A DNA stretch of 64,000 bases from Paenibacillus piscarius (GCF_022234545.1 NZ_JAIEUI010000018.1:1-64000), one strand, 5' to 3'; counted from the first letter of the stretch, positions 25,869-35,301 are shown. Notes: a model not told the origin generated them from the sequence alone. Program-made: numbers and translations.

Positions 25869-25902
25869 ACAAGGGAGCTGCCATTGGCCAGCTCCCTTGT
25901 GC
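25867..25902 (-). terminator. terminator of the 146-residue unknown gene
   Basis: GCACAAGGGAGCTG pairs perfectly with CAGCTCCCTTGTGC around an 8-base loop and is followed on the minus strand by ATTTTTCGCC, the start of the dispersed tag. Confidence 0.9.
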
Positions 25903-25949
25903 TGTAATTTTGACTTATCTTATTCTCATTCAGGACAGAAACATCCTGG

Positions 25950-26390
25950 TTACGGAAAATCCAGCTCATCATCGACGACACGGAATATTTCCCTTGTCCG
26001 CTTCGGGTACCGTGAATCCAGCTCCTCCCATTGCCGCTTCGGTAAAATCAGAAATTCGTGCGTATCCGAAAAATACGAGGCCTCAAACAGCCGGATTTCG
26101 TATTGGTCCCGGATCAGCTCCTGAAAGCCGCGAATCGTGATATAGCGGTCTTGTCCGGTAAAGGTAAGCGGAATCGAATGCAGTTGTCCATTGTAGGTAA
26201 CGTCCAGTCCTTTGTCCGTAGACGTCACCCCGACCGTTTCATCCGGCAGCCGCTTGCCGAACAACCGGACGATCTCCTCGTCCTCTTCTCTCCAATCTAC
26301 AGTGACGCTGTACGTAAAAGCAAATTGCTCAAGCTGCTGCTCATCTCCCTCGGATAACAATGTCAGCTCGCTGTCGCTCGGCACTCTCAT
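25950..26390 (-). CDS. unknown 146-residue protein, copy A of a duplicated pair
   Basis: 146 residues from MRVPSDSELT, with GGAGG upstream; the frame extends to 26456, but the chosen start gives exactly the length of its paralogue at 35660. I count 17 differences between the two, about 88% identity. It is acidic and soluble (FTYSVTVDWREEDEEIVRLFGKR; ends in DDELDFP) and belongs to no family I recognise. It lies directly after the terminator of the large SLH gene. Confidence 0.75.
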   Translation of the reverse strand: MRVPSDSELTLLSEGDEQQLEQFAFTYSVTVDWREEDEEIVRLFGKRLPDETVGVTSTDKGLDVTYNGQLHSIPLTFTGQDRYITIRGFQELIRDQYEIRLFEASYFSDTHEFLILPKRQWEELDSRYPKRTREIFRVVDDELDFP

Positions 26391-26417
26391 CCCAGTGTCC
26401 TCCCTGTGTTTACTCAC

Positions 26418-26449
26418 AAAAATCCCTCTAGAGCTCATCTCTAGAGGGA
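26418..26449 (-). terminator. terminator of the large SLH protein gene
   Basis: ATCCCTCTAGAG pairs with CTCTAGAGGGAT around CTCAT's centre, followed on the minus strand by TTTTTGTG. It lies about 50 bp past the stop at 26497. Confidence 0.88.
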
Positions 26450-26496
26450 TAAACATAACTCTATATTATTCTTTACTACCACTCTAACCGTTTCTA

Positions 26497-29400
26497 TTAC
26501 TTATCAATCAGTTCGGTTACTTTGAGCATTCTTGCGATCAAGGCTGTGACTTCAGCACGTGCCATTTGTGCTTTTGGATCAAGGGATTTAGGTCCAGTGC
26601 CTTGGAGTATTCCCGCCTGGATCAGCTGAGCAACATCGCCTTGTGCCCAAGCCGCTACGCTTGTTCCATCCGTATAAGAGGCCAATGTAGAAGCGATCTT
26701 CTCTTGACTTGGTACATCTTCGGATTGAATTAAACGGTACGCACGGGCAATCATTGCGAATCCTTGCTCTCTCGTAATTTGCTGACTGCCTTTGAAGTTA
26801 CCGTCATCATAACCACGAACGATATCAAATTCATTGGCAATCGCTACAGAGTCTTTGTACCACGCAGAAGCAGGTACATCGGAGAAATCAGCTTGCGTTA
26901 CATTTTGACGCATTAAGCCTAGTCCAGTCACTACAATCTCTGCAAACTCAGAGCGGCTTACACTCCGGTTAGGCGAGAAGGTGTTATCTCCGTTGCCCTT
27001 CAGACTCAATCTTGCTGCAATGTTGTTGACATCCGCTTTGCCCCAATGGGTTCTTACATCAGCGAAATCCTGAGGATTCCAGATCACCGAGTAAGTACCA
27101 CTGCTGCGCAGATCATTAATAAGCGCAAAATACCGGTTATTGATCTTCGTAACCACCGTTGGCACATGGAATACAGTGCCGTCCGGGTTGACGATAACGC
27201 CTGTTGTAATCCGATTCGGGTCAATGCCTTCCGGAAGAGCAATGCTTTTCGGCGCATAACCTTTCAATAATCCTGCTCTATCTGTTTTCCCGTCATGCAT
27301 AAAGCTCAAATCGAGATCAACGGGATGTACAAGTAATTCATAGCCGGTCAGAGCTGCCTTCTCGCGGGCAAGCTTCGTCACATCGTCTGCAGAACGTTTG
27401 ATCTTGATGTTCACGGCGATATTGCTAATTGGCGCGTTGCCGAACTGTCCGCTAATCGCGTTCACATCAAGCTGTCCTGCAGGAACCGGGTAAATCGCCA
27501 GCACGTCTTCAATGTCCAGGCTGGACCCGCTATCAGCAATCTTCTTCAGATCTTCCAGCGTCAGACCTTGAACTTCGACATCACCATTACCCGGTACGCG
27601 GATGCCGAGTTTATGTCCCGTACCGTCTGCAATAAAGCTGGCAAGTTTATTCGGATCGATAGTAACCGTCGCTTGGTCTCCATTTGGTGTTACCATGCCC
27701 GTGGCAAACGATTCATTCGAACCGTTGACGGTAGTTATAATGCTCGTATTGTCCGTCGTCGGAGGGGTAGGTGGAGTTGGTGGAATGTAGGTTCCCGAAT
27801 TGCCTCCACTGCCGTCGCTGCCACCGCCATTATCGCCGCCGGAGTTGTCGCTACCAGGAGCTTTCTCTCGCACGATGATATAGATGTATTCATTGATCAG
27901 CTCACCGGCTGTATTATAGACACCGACTCTGATCTCATTCTCACCTTCATTAAGCGGAAGCTTATTCCACTCGTCAGAAGGATACCCTACCTTGTTCACC
28001 GTGATTTTCACCTGAGTGTCGTCTGGATATTTTGCGACTGGATTCAGGCTGATACCGTAAACATCATTGGTTACTGTGCCCTTATAGTTCTTGTTCTGAT
28101 TTGGATCGAATTCAGGCGTTAATGGGATATCTTTACTGCCGTCATTCGTTAAACCAACCAGGTTTATTTCTTGCAGCTCTCCATTCGTTACAATGAGATC
28201 ATCCAGTGACTTTTGTAGCTCAGCCAGCGCCTGATCTACCTGAACCTGCGTAGCTGCTGGATCGTTCAGCACATCATTGGCTGCGGTCAGCTCGAGCTCC
28301 AGCTTCGACCAGCTTTCTGCCGTGTACTCTTTCTCGTTGAGTGCGCCCGCCTCAGTTACCTTACCTTCCAGAGCCGTCTTATCGACCTTGATCTTCTCCA
28401 GTTGGCCGATCGCGTCGGTCAACTTGGTCACTGCTGCATCTACTTGTTCCTGCGTAGCATTCGGATTGTTCAGCACGGTGTTGGCTTCTGTAAGCTCAAG
28501 CTCCAGGTTCAACCAGCTTTCTGCCGTGTACTCTTTCTCGTTGAGTGCGCCCGCCTCAGTTACCTTACCTTCCAGAGCCGTCTTATCGACCTTAATCTTC
28601 TCCAGTTGGTCGATCGCGTCGGTCAACTTTGCCACCGCTACATCTACTTGTTCCTGCGTAGCATTCGGATTGTTCAGCACGACGTTGGCTTCCGCAAGCT
28701 CAAGCTCCAGGTTCGACCAGCTTTCTGCCGTGTATTCTTTCTTATCCAGCTTGCCTGCTTCGCTTACTTTACCTTCAAGAACGGTTTTGTCGACCTTAAT
28801 CTTCTCCAGTTGGCCGATCGCTTCGGTCAACTTTGCCACCGCTGCATCTACTTGTTCCTGCGTAGCATTCGGATTGTTCAGCACGGTGTTGGCTTCTGTA
28901 AGCTCAAGCTCCAGGTTCAACCAGCTTTCTGCCGTGTACTCTTTCTTATCGAGCTTGCCTGCTTCGCTTACTTTACCTTCAAGAGCGGTTTTGTCGACCT
29001 TAATCGTCTCCAGTTGGTCGATCGCTTCGGTCAACTTGGTCACCGCTGCATCTACTTGTTCCTGCGTAGCATTCGGATTGTTCAGCACGGTGTTGGCTTC
29101 TGTAAGCTCAAGCTCCAGGTTCAACCAGCTTTCTGCCGTGTACTCTTTCTTATCGAGCTTGCCTGCTTCGCTTACTTTACCTTCAAGAGCGGTTTTGTCG
29201 ACCTTAATCGTCTCCAGTTGGTCGATCGCTTCGGTCAACTTGGTCACCGCTGCATCTACTTGTTCCTGCGTAGCATTCGGATTGTTCAGCACGGTGTTGG
29301 CTTCTGTAAGCTCAAGCTCCAGGTTCAACCAGCTTTCTGCCGTGTACTCTTTCTCGTTGAGTGCGCCCGCCTCAGTTACCTTACCTTCCAGAGCCGTCTT

Positions 29401-32055
29401 ATCGACCTTGATCTTCTCCAGTTGGCCGATCGCGTCGGTCAACTTGGTCACTGCTGCATCTACTTGTTCCTGCGTAGCATTCGGATTGTTCAGCACGGTG
29501 TTGGCTTCTGTAAGCTCAAGCTCCAGGTTCGACCAGCTTTCTGCCGTGTACTCTTTCTCGTTGAGTGCGCCCGCCTCAGTTACCTTACCTTCCAGAGCCG
29601 TCTTATCGACCTTGATCTTCTCCAGTTGGTCGATCGCGTCGGTCAACTTGGTCACCGCTGCATCTACTTGTTCCTGCGTAGCATTTGGATCGTTCAGCAC
29701 GGTGTTGGCTTCGGCAAGCTCGGTCTCTAGATTCGCCCAGCTCTCAGCAGTGTACTCTTTCTTATCGAGCTTGCCTGCTTCCGTTAATTTACCTTCAAGA
29801 GCGGTTTTGTCGACCTTGATCTTCTCCAGTTGGCCGATCGCGTCGGTCAACTTGGTCACCGCTGCATCTACTTGTTCCTGTGTAGCATTTGGATCGTTCA
29901 GCACATCGTTGGCTTCTGTAAGCTCAAGCTCCAGGTTCGCCCAGCTTTCTGGGGTGTACTCTTTCTCGTTCAGCGTACCCGCTTCATTCACCTTGTTTCC
30001 AAGAGCGGTCTTATCGACCTTCAATACGGTATATGGTACTGAATCTGACGCTTCTGAATCCACATAAGCATCATTGTCCGATTTCGCATTTACCGTTACC
30101 TCATAGCTGCCGGGTTGCAGTCCCAATGTCGACAAATCGAGTTCTGTTCCATATACGGCTTGGGTTACACTGGTGCCGTCACTTAACTTCACCGTTACTT
30201 CATAATTGTCTGCATGATCTACTGGACCCCAGGATAGCATGTCCTTATCCAATTGAGCATTAGGCTTCGCAAGCTTTGATATATCCTTGTCAAAAGCATC
30301 TACAGGAACTCCGTTACTTCCCTTCAGGTTGCCTTTTCCGTTATAGGACACAGTTACCGTCTTGCCGGCAATGTCTGTTCCGGATGGTAATGTAACAATC
30401 AGTTTTGTGTGGTCAGCCGGATCAACCTTAATACTAACCTGCGCAATCGGTACCTCTGTACCATCGATTTCAATTGAGAAACCAGTTGAATCAGTTAACA
30501 CCACATTTTGATCAAAAGTGAAGACAATTTGCTTATTATTTGCTGTAGCTTGATCAAGCATCGCACTTATCAGCTTAGGGGCTGGCGCTGCAATCGTGAA
30601 GTATGATCCATTATTCAAATCTTCACTGCTAAGCGTTGCTTTACCGTCAACTAACTCATAGAACTTGTCCTGATCATTGAATTGATCATCTGCACTGACA
30701 ACTAAATATAAAGGCCATTGTTCAGCTGTTTCTACTCTATCTACTTGGAATGTAATCTGAGCAGGTAACTCTGTTGCTGAATCTTGGTCTGCCCAGTTGG
30801 TCTTCTCCACTTTGTAAATGCGTGCAGTATGCTTTAGACTTTCATTGTCTTTATCGATTGGGTTAATGAACTCGGTGCCAGCCCCATTATCGCTAAAAAC
30901 AAAAAATGATTTGTCATTAGCAATCTCTTTGGTATTCTCTTCATTAGAATTAGCTACCGTAGCTCCTAATGCAATCGTTACGTTGGCGTCGGTATCTTGA
31001 GATTTCGATTGTTTCTGGTCCAATGCCCCTTTATCGTCACGCCCGATTCCGGTGATCCGGTTGCCATAGCCCTGATTATTAGCTGCAGTCCACATTGTAG
31101 AGGATTGCCCTGAATCGTTACTACTAGTGACATAATCGATCAGTTGGCCATTTGCACCTTTCAAGGATAGACCATACTTCAAAGCGAGGTAACTGTTCAC
31201 CTTATGGCGCTCAGTCTCACTTAATTTTTTGTTGAATACAATAACTTCGGAGATGGAGCCGTTAAACCGGCTATAGTGACCTGCACCGATGTATACTTTA
31301 TTACCAGCGGCAAAAGTAAAATCAACTTTATGTTGATCTCCGGTACCGTTAATCGGACTTAACTGTTTCCCATCCAAAGAGAAAGACCATTGATCTTTGT
31401 TGAGATTCCCAGAGTCTTTTGCACTCCATATATTCATAACCCGTGTTTTCTTCAAGTCGTAGCCTGTAACATCAATGTCTTTGTAAGAATCTGTTCCAAA
31501 ATAGGTGCGAATCAGCTTCCCCGATGTACTTCCATAGATAGATTTGATATCATTTACATATTTACCGCCTAAATCCCAAGGAAATCCACCAAAATCGTTG
31601 CTTGCTTGAACCGAGAACACTTCACGTTCTGTGTCCTGTATAGTACCTACAGAAGGTTTTTTGAAATAGGTAGTAGCCGAAGTCACCTGAATAGCAGGAT
31701 TATAGTTCACAGCATTAGCGCTATATGGAATAATTCGGTTGGTTTCATTTCGGTCCCATACTCCATTAGTGCCCCCTTCATTAATAGCCAAATCTTGCAG
31801 CTTGGTGACCTGTCCATTCTCAGGCTCAGCGCTCTTGCCTACATCTACCCAAGAGATCAATCCATCATTTACTCCCACCCCGCCAGGAGCAGGTGGGGTT
31901 GCCGCTGTACTGTCATCTCCATCACCTGCTACAAAATCCGAAGCATCAGCGTAGCTCACTGAAGTTCCGAAGCTTAATCCCATGCCTGTGAAAACAAGAG
32001 TAAAAATTAGAAAAATAATTCCAATTTTCCGCAAATTCATGTTGTTGCTTACCAT
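26497..32055 (-). CDS. giant secreted S-layer-anchored protein with FIVAR-type repeats
   Basis: 1852 residues. Order: signal peptide (1 to about 37, ending SVSYADA); LamG/concanavalin-like domain (about 60-300, ending LALKYGLSLKG); mixed beta region; SwmB-like domain (about 500-600, LTDSTGFSIEIDGTEV); fibronectin-like strand set; nine 68-residue helical FIVAR-type repeats (each starting VDKTAL or a variant and ending QLEKIK or similar); cadherin-like beta domain; a Gly/Ser-rich linker with PPTPPTPPTT; a further domain; then three SLH domains to the C-terminus. It is secreted and held on cell-wall polysaccharide. The repeats probably act as a stalk or binding array. The surface partner is unknown. 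Confidence 0.9.
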   Translation of the reverse strand: MVSNNMNLRKIGIIFLIFTLVFTGMGLSFGTSVSYADASDFVAGDGDDSTAATPPAPGGVGVNDGLISWVDVGKSAEPENGQVTKLQDLAINEGGTNGVWDRNETNRIIPYSANAVNYNPAIQVTSATTYFKKPSVGTIQDTEREVFSVQASNDFGGFPWDLGGKYVNDIKSIYGSTSGKLIRTYFGTDSYKDIDVTGYDLKKTRVMNIWSAKDSGNLNKDQWSFSLDGKQLSPINGTGDQHKVDFTFAAGNKVYIGAGHYSRFNGSISEVIVFNKKLSETERHKVNSYLALKYGLSLKGANGQLIDYVTSSNDSGQSSTMWTAANNQGYGNRITGIGRDDKGALDQKQSKSQDTDANVTIALGATVANSNEENTKEIANDKSFFVFSDNGAGTEFINPIDKDNESLKHTARIYKVEKTNWADQDSATELPAQITFQVDRVETAEQWPLYLVVSADDQFNDQDKFYELVDGKATLSSEDLNNGSYFTIAAPAPKLISAMLDQATANNKQIVFTFDQNVVLTDSTGFSIEIDGTEVPIAQVSIKVDPADHTKLIVTLPSGTDIAGKTVTVSYNGKGNLKGSNGVPVDAFDKDISKLAKPNAQLDKDMLSWGPVDHADNYEVTVKLSDGTSVTQAVYGTELDLSTLGLQPGSYEVTVNAKSDNDAYVDSEASDSVPYTVLKVDKTALGNKVNEAGTLNEKEYTPESWANLELELTEANDVLNDPNATQEQVDAAVTKLTDAIGQLEKIKVDKTALEGKLTEAGKLDKKEYTAESWANLETELAEANTVLNDPNATQEQVDAAVTKLTDAIDQLEKIKVDKTALEGKVTEAGALNEKEYTAESWSNLELELTEANTVLNNPNATQEQVDAAVTKLTDAIGQLEKIKVDKTALEGKVTEAGALNEKEYTAESWLNLELELTEANTVLNNPNATQEQVDAAVTKLTEAIDQLETIKVDKTALEGKVSEAGKLDKKEYTAESWLNLELELTEANTVLNNPNATQEQVDAAVTKLTEAIDQLETIKVDKTALEGKVSEAGKLDKKEYTAESWLNLELELTEANTVLNNPNATQEQVDAAVAKLTEAIGQLEKIKVDKTVLEGKVSEAGKLDKKEYTAESWSNLELELAEANVVLNNPNATQEQVDVAVAKLTDAIDQLEKIKVDKTALEGKVTEAGALNEKEYTAESWLNLELELTEANTVLNNPNATQEQVDAAVTKLTDAIGQLEKIKVDKTALEGKVTEAGALNEKEYTAESWSKLELELTAANDVLNDPAATQVQVDQALAELQKSLDDLIVTNGELQEINLVGLTNDGSKDIPLTPEFDPNQNKNYKGTVTNDVYGISLNPVAKYPDDTQVKITVNKVGYPSDEWNKLPLNEGENEIRVGVYNTAGELINEYIYIIVREKAPGSDNSGGDNGGGSDGSGGNSGTYIPPTPPTPPTTDNTSIITTVNGSNESFATGMVTPNGDQATVTIDPNKLASFIADGTGHKLGIRVPGNGDVEVQGLTLEDLKKIADSGSSLDIEDVLAIYPVPAGQLDVNAISGQFGNAPISNIAVNIKIKRSADDVTKLAREKAALTGYELLVHPVDLDLSFMHDGKTDRAGLLKGYAPKSIALPEGIDPNRITTGVIVNPDGTVFHVPTVVTKINNRYFALINDLRSSGTYSVIWNPQDFADVRTHWGKADVNNIAARLSLKGNGDNTFSPNRSVSRSEFAEIVVTGLGLMRQNVTQADFSDVPASAWYKDSVAIANEFDIVRGYDDGNFKGSQQITREQGFAMIARAYRLIQSEDVPSQEKIASTLASYTDGTSVAAWAQGDVAQLIQAGILQGTGPKSLDPKAQMARAEVTALIARMLKVTELIDK
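28183..30018 (-). repeat. nine tandem 204-bp coding repeats
   Basis: Nine units of exactly 68 codons inside the SLH protein. Units 4, 5 and 6 (counted from the N-terminus) are nearly identical, including long stretches of DNA. Units 1 and 9 are the most divergent, and unit 9 loses the consensus after PAATQVQVDQ. The pattern fits recent expansion from the middle. Confidence 0.95.
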
Positions 32056-32135
32056 TTAGTTCATCCCTTTCTGAAACCATTTTGGTATGTAGTAGCACTC
32101 TAAATGCAAATGCGCCGAATCTTATGACATACCTC

Positions 32136-32178
32136 ACAATTGTAAAATAGGGACCTATACAATTTCTAAACAATTGTC
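32136..32178. promoter_or_regulatory. ACAATTGT repeats upstream of the SLH gene
   Basis: Two ACAATTGT palindromes, near 32136 and 32171, flank the sequence TATACAATTTCTAAAC in the 355-bp region between the SLH gene and the divergent AraC gene. They are possible regulator sites for the SLH promoter. No -35/-10 pair could be fixed with confidence. Confidence 0.35.
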
Positions 32179-32228
32179 GAAATTTGTGAAGGTGGTGCTC
32201 CGCACTCATTTCTACATTAAAAAGCAAA

Positions 32229-32262
32229 AGAAACCCAAGGTCTTTGAATGACCTGGGTTTCT
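32229..32262 (-). terminator. orphan terminator-like hairpin upstream of the SLH gene
   Basis: AGAAACCCAAGGTC pairs with GACCTGGGTTTCT (one bulge) and is followed on the minus strand by TTTTGCTTTTT. It lies about 175 bp upstream of the SLH start, where no minus-strand gene ends. Confidence 0.75.
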
Positions 32263-32410
32263 TGTTTGAGCTTCCGGATACACTTGCAAATACGATGGCG
32301 CGGGGCTGAGTCGTCAGGTCCTCAGTATTGGATTGTCCAATAAGAGCAGAATCCGTCAAGTTCGCTCTTCTGTACCTGTGCTATGCTTGAAGGCAAGGAG
32401 GTGCATCCAT

Positions 32411-33325
32411 ATGCACGCATGGGAAGCCATTCAAAAAACATTGGATTATATGGAAGAACGCATCAGCGAAAACCTGGAGATCGATGATTTGGCCGCTATT
32501 GCTGCTTTATCCCCATTTTATTATCAAAGGTTATTCTCTCGTCTAGTGAAGAGACCTGTCCGGGAGTACATCCGCTACCGGCGTCTTGCAAATGCCTGTG
32601 AACCGCTGAGCTGCAAGGAAAATCGTATTCTGGACGTAGCTTTGGAGTGGGGATTCGGCAGCCATGAGGGCTTCACCCGAGCTTTCAAAGAGACCTACGG
32701 CATGACGCCGGAGCAATACCGGAACCATCCGGTAAGGCTGAACCAGCTTGTCAAACCGGATTTGAGTCTGAACAACACGATGATCGATGAAGGAGTGCCG
32801 TTGATCAGCGATGGTCTGATTCTGGAGATTAACCGGAGAACGTTGGAGCAACCTATCATGTTTATTGGTTTGAGCGACTATGTTCCCATTGATAGCCAGA
32901 TACCTCCTGGAGAAGCTACCGGGGTGGACGTGCCTGGAGAGGTGTGGAGACAATTTCACGAGCGTAAGGGCAGCATAAACCGGCTTCCTGCAGGCCGAGA
33001 GCTGGGAGTAGCCTTTATGGGGGATGCTCCCAGCGGCAGTTTCACCTATTTTGCCGGAGCAGAGGCGTTACCGGATGCAGACTCCGGGGAGTTCAAGATA
33101 TGGCAGTTGCCTGACCGGGAATATGTGGTTTTTGGCTTCGAGGCGGAGAATTTCGAGGAATTGGTAACTTCCGCTCTCTACAAGGCGCTCAACTATAGCG
33201 ACCTGTGGCTAAAAAAGCACCGCATGGTCAACATGCTCTATGTACCTGAGCTATATTACAAAAGTACCCCGGAAGTAAGCTATATGGAATTGTGGATTCC
33301 CGCAGACAAGCAGCAAGAAGGTTAG
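32411..33325 (+). CDS. AraC family regulator with GyrI-like effector domain
   Basis: 304 residues from MHAWEAIQKT, which has AAGGAGG 9 bp upstream; the longer frame to 32333 has no ribosome site. The N-terminal double HTH (IDDLAAIAALSPFYYQRLFSRLVKR, then ALEWGFGSHEGFTRAFKETYGMTPEQYR) is followed by a GyrI-like small-molecule binding domain (EQPIMFIGLSDYVP to the C-terminus). It is a Rob/BmrR-type activator that probably senses a drug or metabolite. It is divergent from the SLH gene. Confidence 0.9.
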   Translation: MHAWEAIQKTLDYMEERISENLEIDDLAAIAALSPFYYQRLFSRLVKRPVREYIRYRRLANACEPLSCKENRILDVALEWGFGSHEGFTRAFKETYGMTPEQYRNHPVRLNQLVKPDLSLNNTMIDEGVPLISDGLILEINRRTLEQPIMFIGLSDYVPIDSQIPPGEATGVDVPGEVWRQFHERKGSINRLPAGRELGVAFMGDAPSGSFTYFAGAEALPDADSGEFKIWQLPDREYVVFGFEAENFEELVTSALYKALNYSDLWLKKHRMVNMLYVPELYYKSTPEVSYMELWIPADKQQEG

Positions 33326-33329
33326 GAGG

Positions 33330-33475
33330 TTAGGAATCCATCTCCGGCATGTTGATGTCCAGCAGGATAAGATCCGGTTGCTGTTCAACCTGCCGGAACA
33401 CCTCTTGGCTATTTTGGCGGTCATGACCTCATAGCCTGCGCTGTCTGTAACAGCAGGTTTTGGGCTCAATTCGGG
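33330..33475 (-). pseudogene. response-regulator receiver domain remnant
   Basis: On the minus strand one frame reads SAGYEVMTA, and the next frame reads QEVFRQVEQQPDLILLDINMPEMDS, then stops. Together they are the alpha1 to beta3 part of a CheY-like receiver, including the phospho-acceptor Asp in LLDINMPEMD, split by a frameshift near 33420 and truncated at both ends. No start or output domain remains. Confidence 0.7.
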
Positions 33476-33479
33476 CTCT

Positions 33480-33657
33480 TTATACGTCTAACCCCTTGCC
33501 GCCAACGGGACGGAGCCGAACCGGTTCTGCGCCTGCGATCAAAGGACGTGCGCGTTGAATGACGGCAAGTACTTCTTCGTTCTTGAGCGAGCCGGCATGA
33601 GCTTCTGCATCGCTCCACAGCTCCGTGACCCAGATCGTATCAGGGTCATCTTTTCAT
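33480..33657 (-). pseudogene. truncated ABM-family monooxygenase remnant
   Basis: A 58-codon open stretch reads KDDPDTIWVTELWSDAEAHA, then SLKNEEVLAVIQRARPLIAG, ending RLRPVGGKGLDV and a stop. This matches the C-terminal half of antibiotic biosynthesis monooxygenase-type proteins (about 100 residues). The N-terminal half is missing, and the frame has a stop immediately upstream, 10 bp after the WYL-regulator gene. Confidence 0.7.
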
Positions 33658-33666
33658 ATCCACTTT

Positions 33667-34674
33667 TCATCCCTTTTTATCCGCTGATTTTATTTGCATC
33701 GCTTCGTAGTGTTTATACATTTCGAGGCTGACCTCAGCCATTCGATCGATTAGTATTTGCGGCTCAAGTATCTTGAGAGACCTCCCGTACGAAAGAAGAA
33801 AGTACGGAACATATGTCCGCAGCGACAGTTCCCCTAGCTTAAAAAGAGCTTCGCCAGGCTGCCTGCGTTCGATCAGCGCATGACCAAACAGCCAATGCTT
33901 GCACAGATCGTTAAGCGCGTGTTCATGTCCCTGAAGCCTTACGATGACTAGCGTCTCGGCTTCGAGCGAACCTGGAAGTAAAGAATGCAAGAGGAAATCC
34001 CTCGCAGAAAAGGCAGCCGGACGTTCGAAGCAGGTATCCGCCGCCTCCAAACGGACGATGCGGTCCACCCGGAAGCTTCGGATCTCTTGCCGCAGCCGGC
34101 AAAACCCTATAGCGTACCATATCCCTTTCCAATGCACGATACCGTAGGGGTCGAGGACCCGATGGCTTGGAGTAAGCTCCGCTCCTTTGGCATAGTCCAT
34201 GTTCAGCGACTCTCCCCGGGCTGCGGCCTCCTCTAACCTCTTCAGCAATTCGAGCTCTCTCGCGTCCGTGGGTGTCTGGATGACGGTAAGCCCGCTGCTA
34301 TGTCTATTCATCCGCTCAAGCTGCTCTTCATTCGTGTATCGCTTCAGCTTATCGACCGCCCGGGAGAGCGCATCCGTGAACGGATAACCCGCTTCCCGTG
34401 CGAAGACCGATGCATGTACGAGCGCCTTCTGCTCTTCGGAATCGAAGAGCAGCGGAGAGTCGACGAATTCACCGAGAAGCCGGTAACCGCCGTTCGGGCC
34501 AGCATCGGCAATAATCGGGGCACCGCTCGCGCACAGTGAATCAATGCACCGGTATACGGTGCGGACATGAATCTCCAAATCGTCCGCAAGCTGTTGCGCC
34601 GTCACCCGCTTTTCTGAACGAAGCAACCATAGGATGGACAGCATATTATCCGCTTTTGACAAACCGTTATTCAC
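33667..34674 (-). CDS. YafY-type transcriptional regulator (HTH_11 + WYL)
   Basis: 335 residues. HTH near 20-45 (AQQLADDLEIHVRTVYRCIDSL) and a WYL domain (DPYGIVHWKGIWYAIGFCRLRQEIRSFRVDRI). It lies 32 bp downstream of the DinB gene on the same strand, so probably in one operon with it; the ABM remnant follows. It is the second WYL regulator of the window and only distantly similar to the one at 4671. Confidence 0.88.
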   Translation of the reverse strand: MNNGLSKADNMLSILWLLRSEKRVTAQQLADDLEIHVRTVYRCIDSLCASGAPIIADAGPNGGYRLLGEFVDSPLLFDSEEQKALVHASVFAREAGYPFTDALSRAVDKLKRYTNEEQLERMNRHSSGLTVIQTPTDARELELLKRLEEAAARGESLNMDYAKGAELTPSHRVLDPYGIVHWKGIWYAIGFCRLRQEIRSFRVDRIVRLEAADTCFERPAAFSARDFLLHSLLPGSLEAETLVIVRLQGHEHALNDLCKHWLFGHALIERRQPGEALFKLGELSLRTYVPYFLLSYGRSLKILEPQILIDRMAEVSLEMYKHYEAMQIKSADKKG

Positions 34675-34706
34675 TCCCTAGACCATTTGTTTCATTGTAA
34701 AGCAAC

Positions 34707-35204
34707 TTAGATTAAAGGTGCTATCCCTTTCTCGACCCAAGTATCGTAAGTCGGACCGTAAACATCAGGTGTTCGAAGTCCGGCCTGGCGCATGAGCACG
34801 GTCATCTGTCCGCGATGATGCGCTTGGTGCATGATCGTATAACGAAGGGAACCTCCGCTCTGCCAAGCTTCTTCTTGAATCATGACCGACTCGCGCAAAG
34901 ATTCGTCACTCCACTGCGTTCGAACCGCGTTCAGCAGATTCTTGCTGATCCGCCGATACTCCGAAGCTATAAATGCAGCAGAATCCGGAGCTTCTTCGCC
35001 TCCCGAGGGACCTTCGAACGTGAGCCCCAAAGCCGCCATGTAGTGCAGCGATTGAACCAGATGCCAAGCAATTTGTCCAAGCGTTCGCCGGCCTTCGATA
35101 ACCTCCTGTCCAAGAGAATTATCCGTAAGTGCATCCAGCACAGTAGCGGTTAATTCCGCCTCGCTAGTCCATTCCGCAGCAAAGTCTTCAATTTTTGCGA
35201 ACAT
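34707..35204 (-). CDS. DinB family protein
   Basis: A 165-residue four-helix DinB fold. Metal-ligand histidines are H48 in GQIAWHLV and the H126-xxx-H130 pair in MHQAHHRGQM. DinB-like proteins are metal-dependent thiol transferases or of unknown activity. It is followed by the WYL regulator, with a shared terminator upstream of it at 35250. Confidence 0.87.
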   Translation of the reverse strand: MFAKIEDFAAEWTSEAELTATVLDALTDNSLGQEVIEGRRTLGQIAWHLVQSLHYMAALGLTFEGPSGGEEAPDSAAFIASEYRRISKNLLNAVRTQWSDESLRESVMIQEEAWQSGGSLRYTIMHQAHHRGQMTVLMRQAGLRTPDVYGPTYDTWVEKGIAPLI

Positions 35205-35249
35205 TTTTGTTCCTCCAGTCCATTATTGGCTAACACACGACAAGCATAC

Positions 35250-35283
35250 AAAAAAAACACTGACAGTTACGGTCAGTGTTTTT
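35250..35283. terminator. terminator at the end of the ABC/VanZ operon
   Basis: ACACTGAC pairs with GTCAGTGT, with A8 on the left and T5 on the right. It follows the DUF2834 gene on the minus strand and precedes the DinB gene. Confidence 0.9.
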
Positions 35284-35301
35284 GAATCAATCTGAAAAAA
35301 T

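Noticed and set aside
28277..30067. A 596-codon open frame antisense to the SLH repeats
   Set aside because: It is an open shadow created by the repeated codon pattern of the real gene (204-bp periodic, Ser/Ala-rich) and has no ribosome site. The minus-strand frame has a signal peptide and SLH domains.
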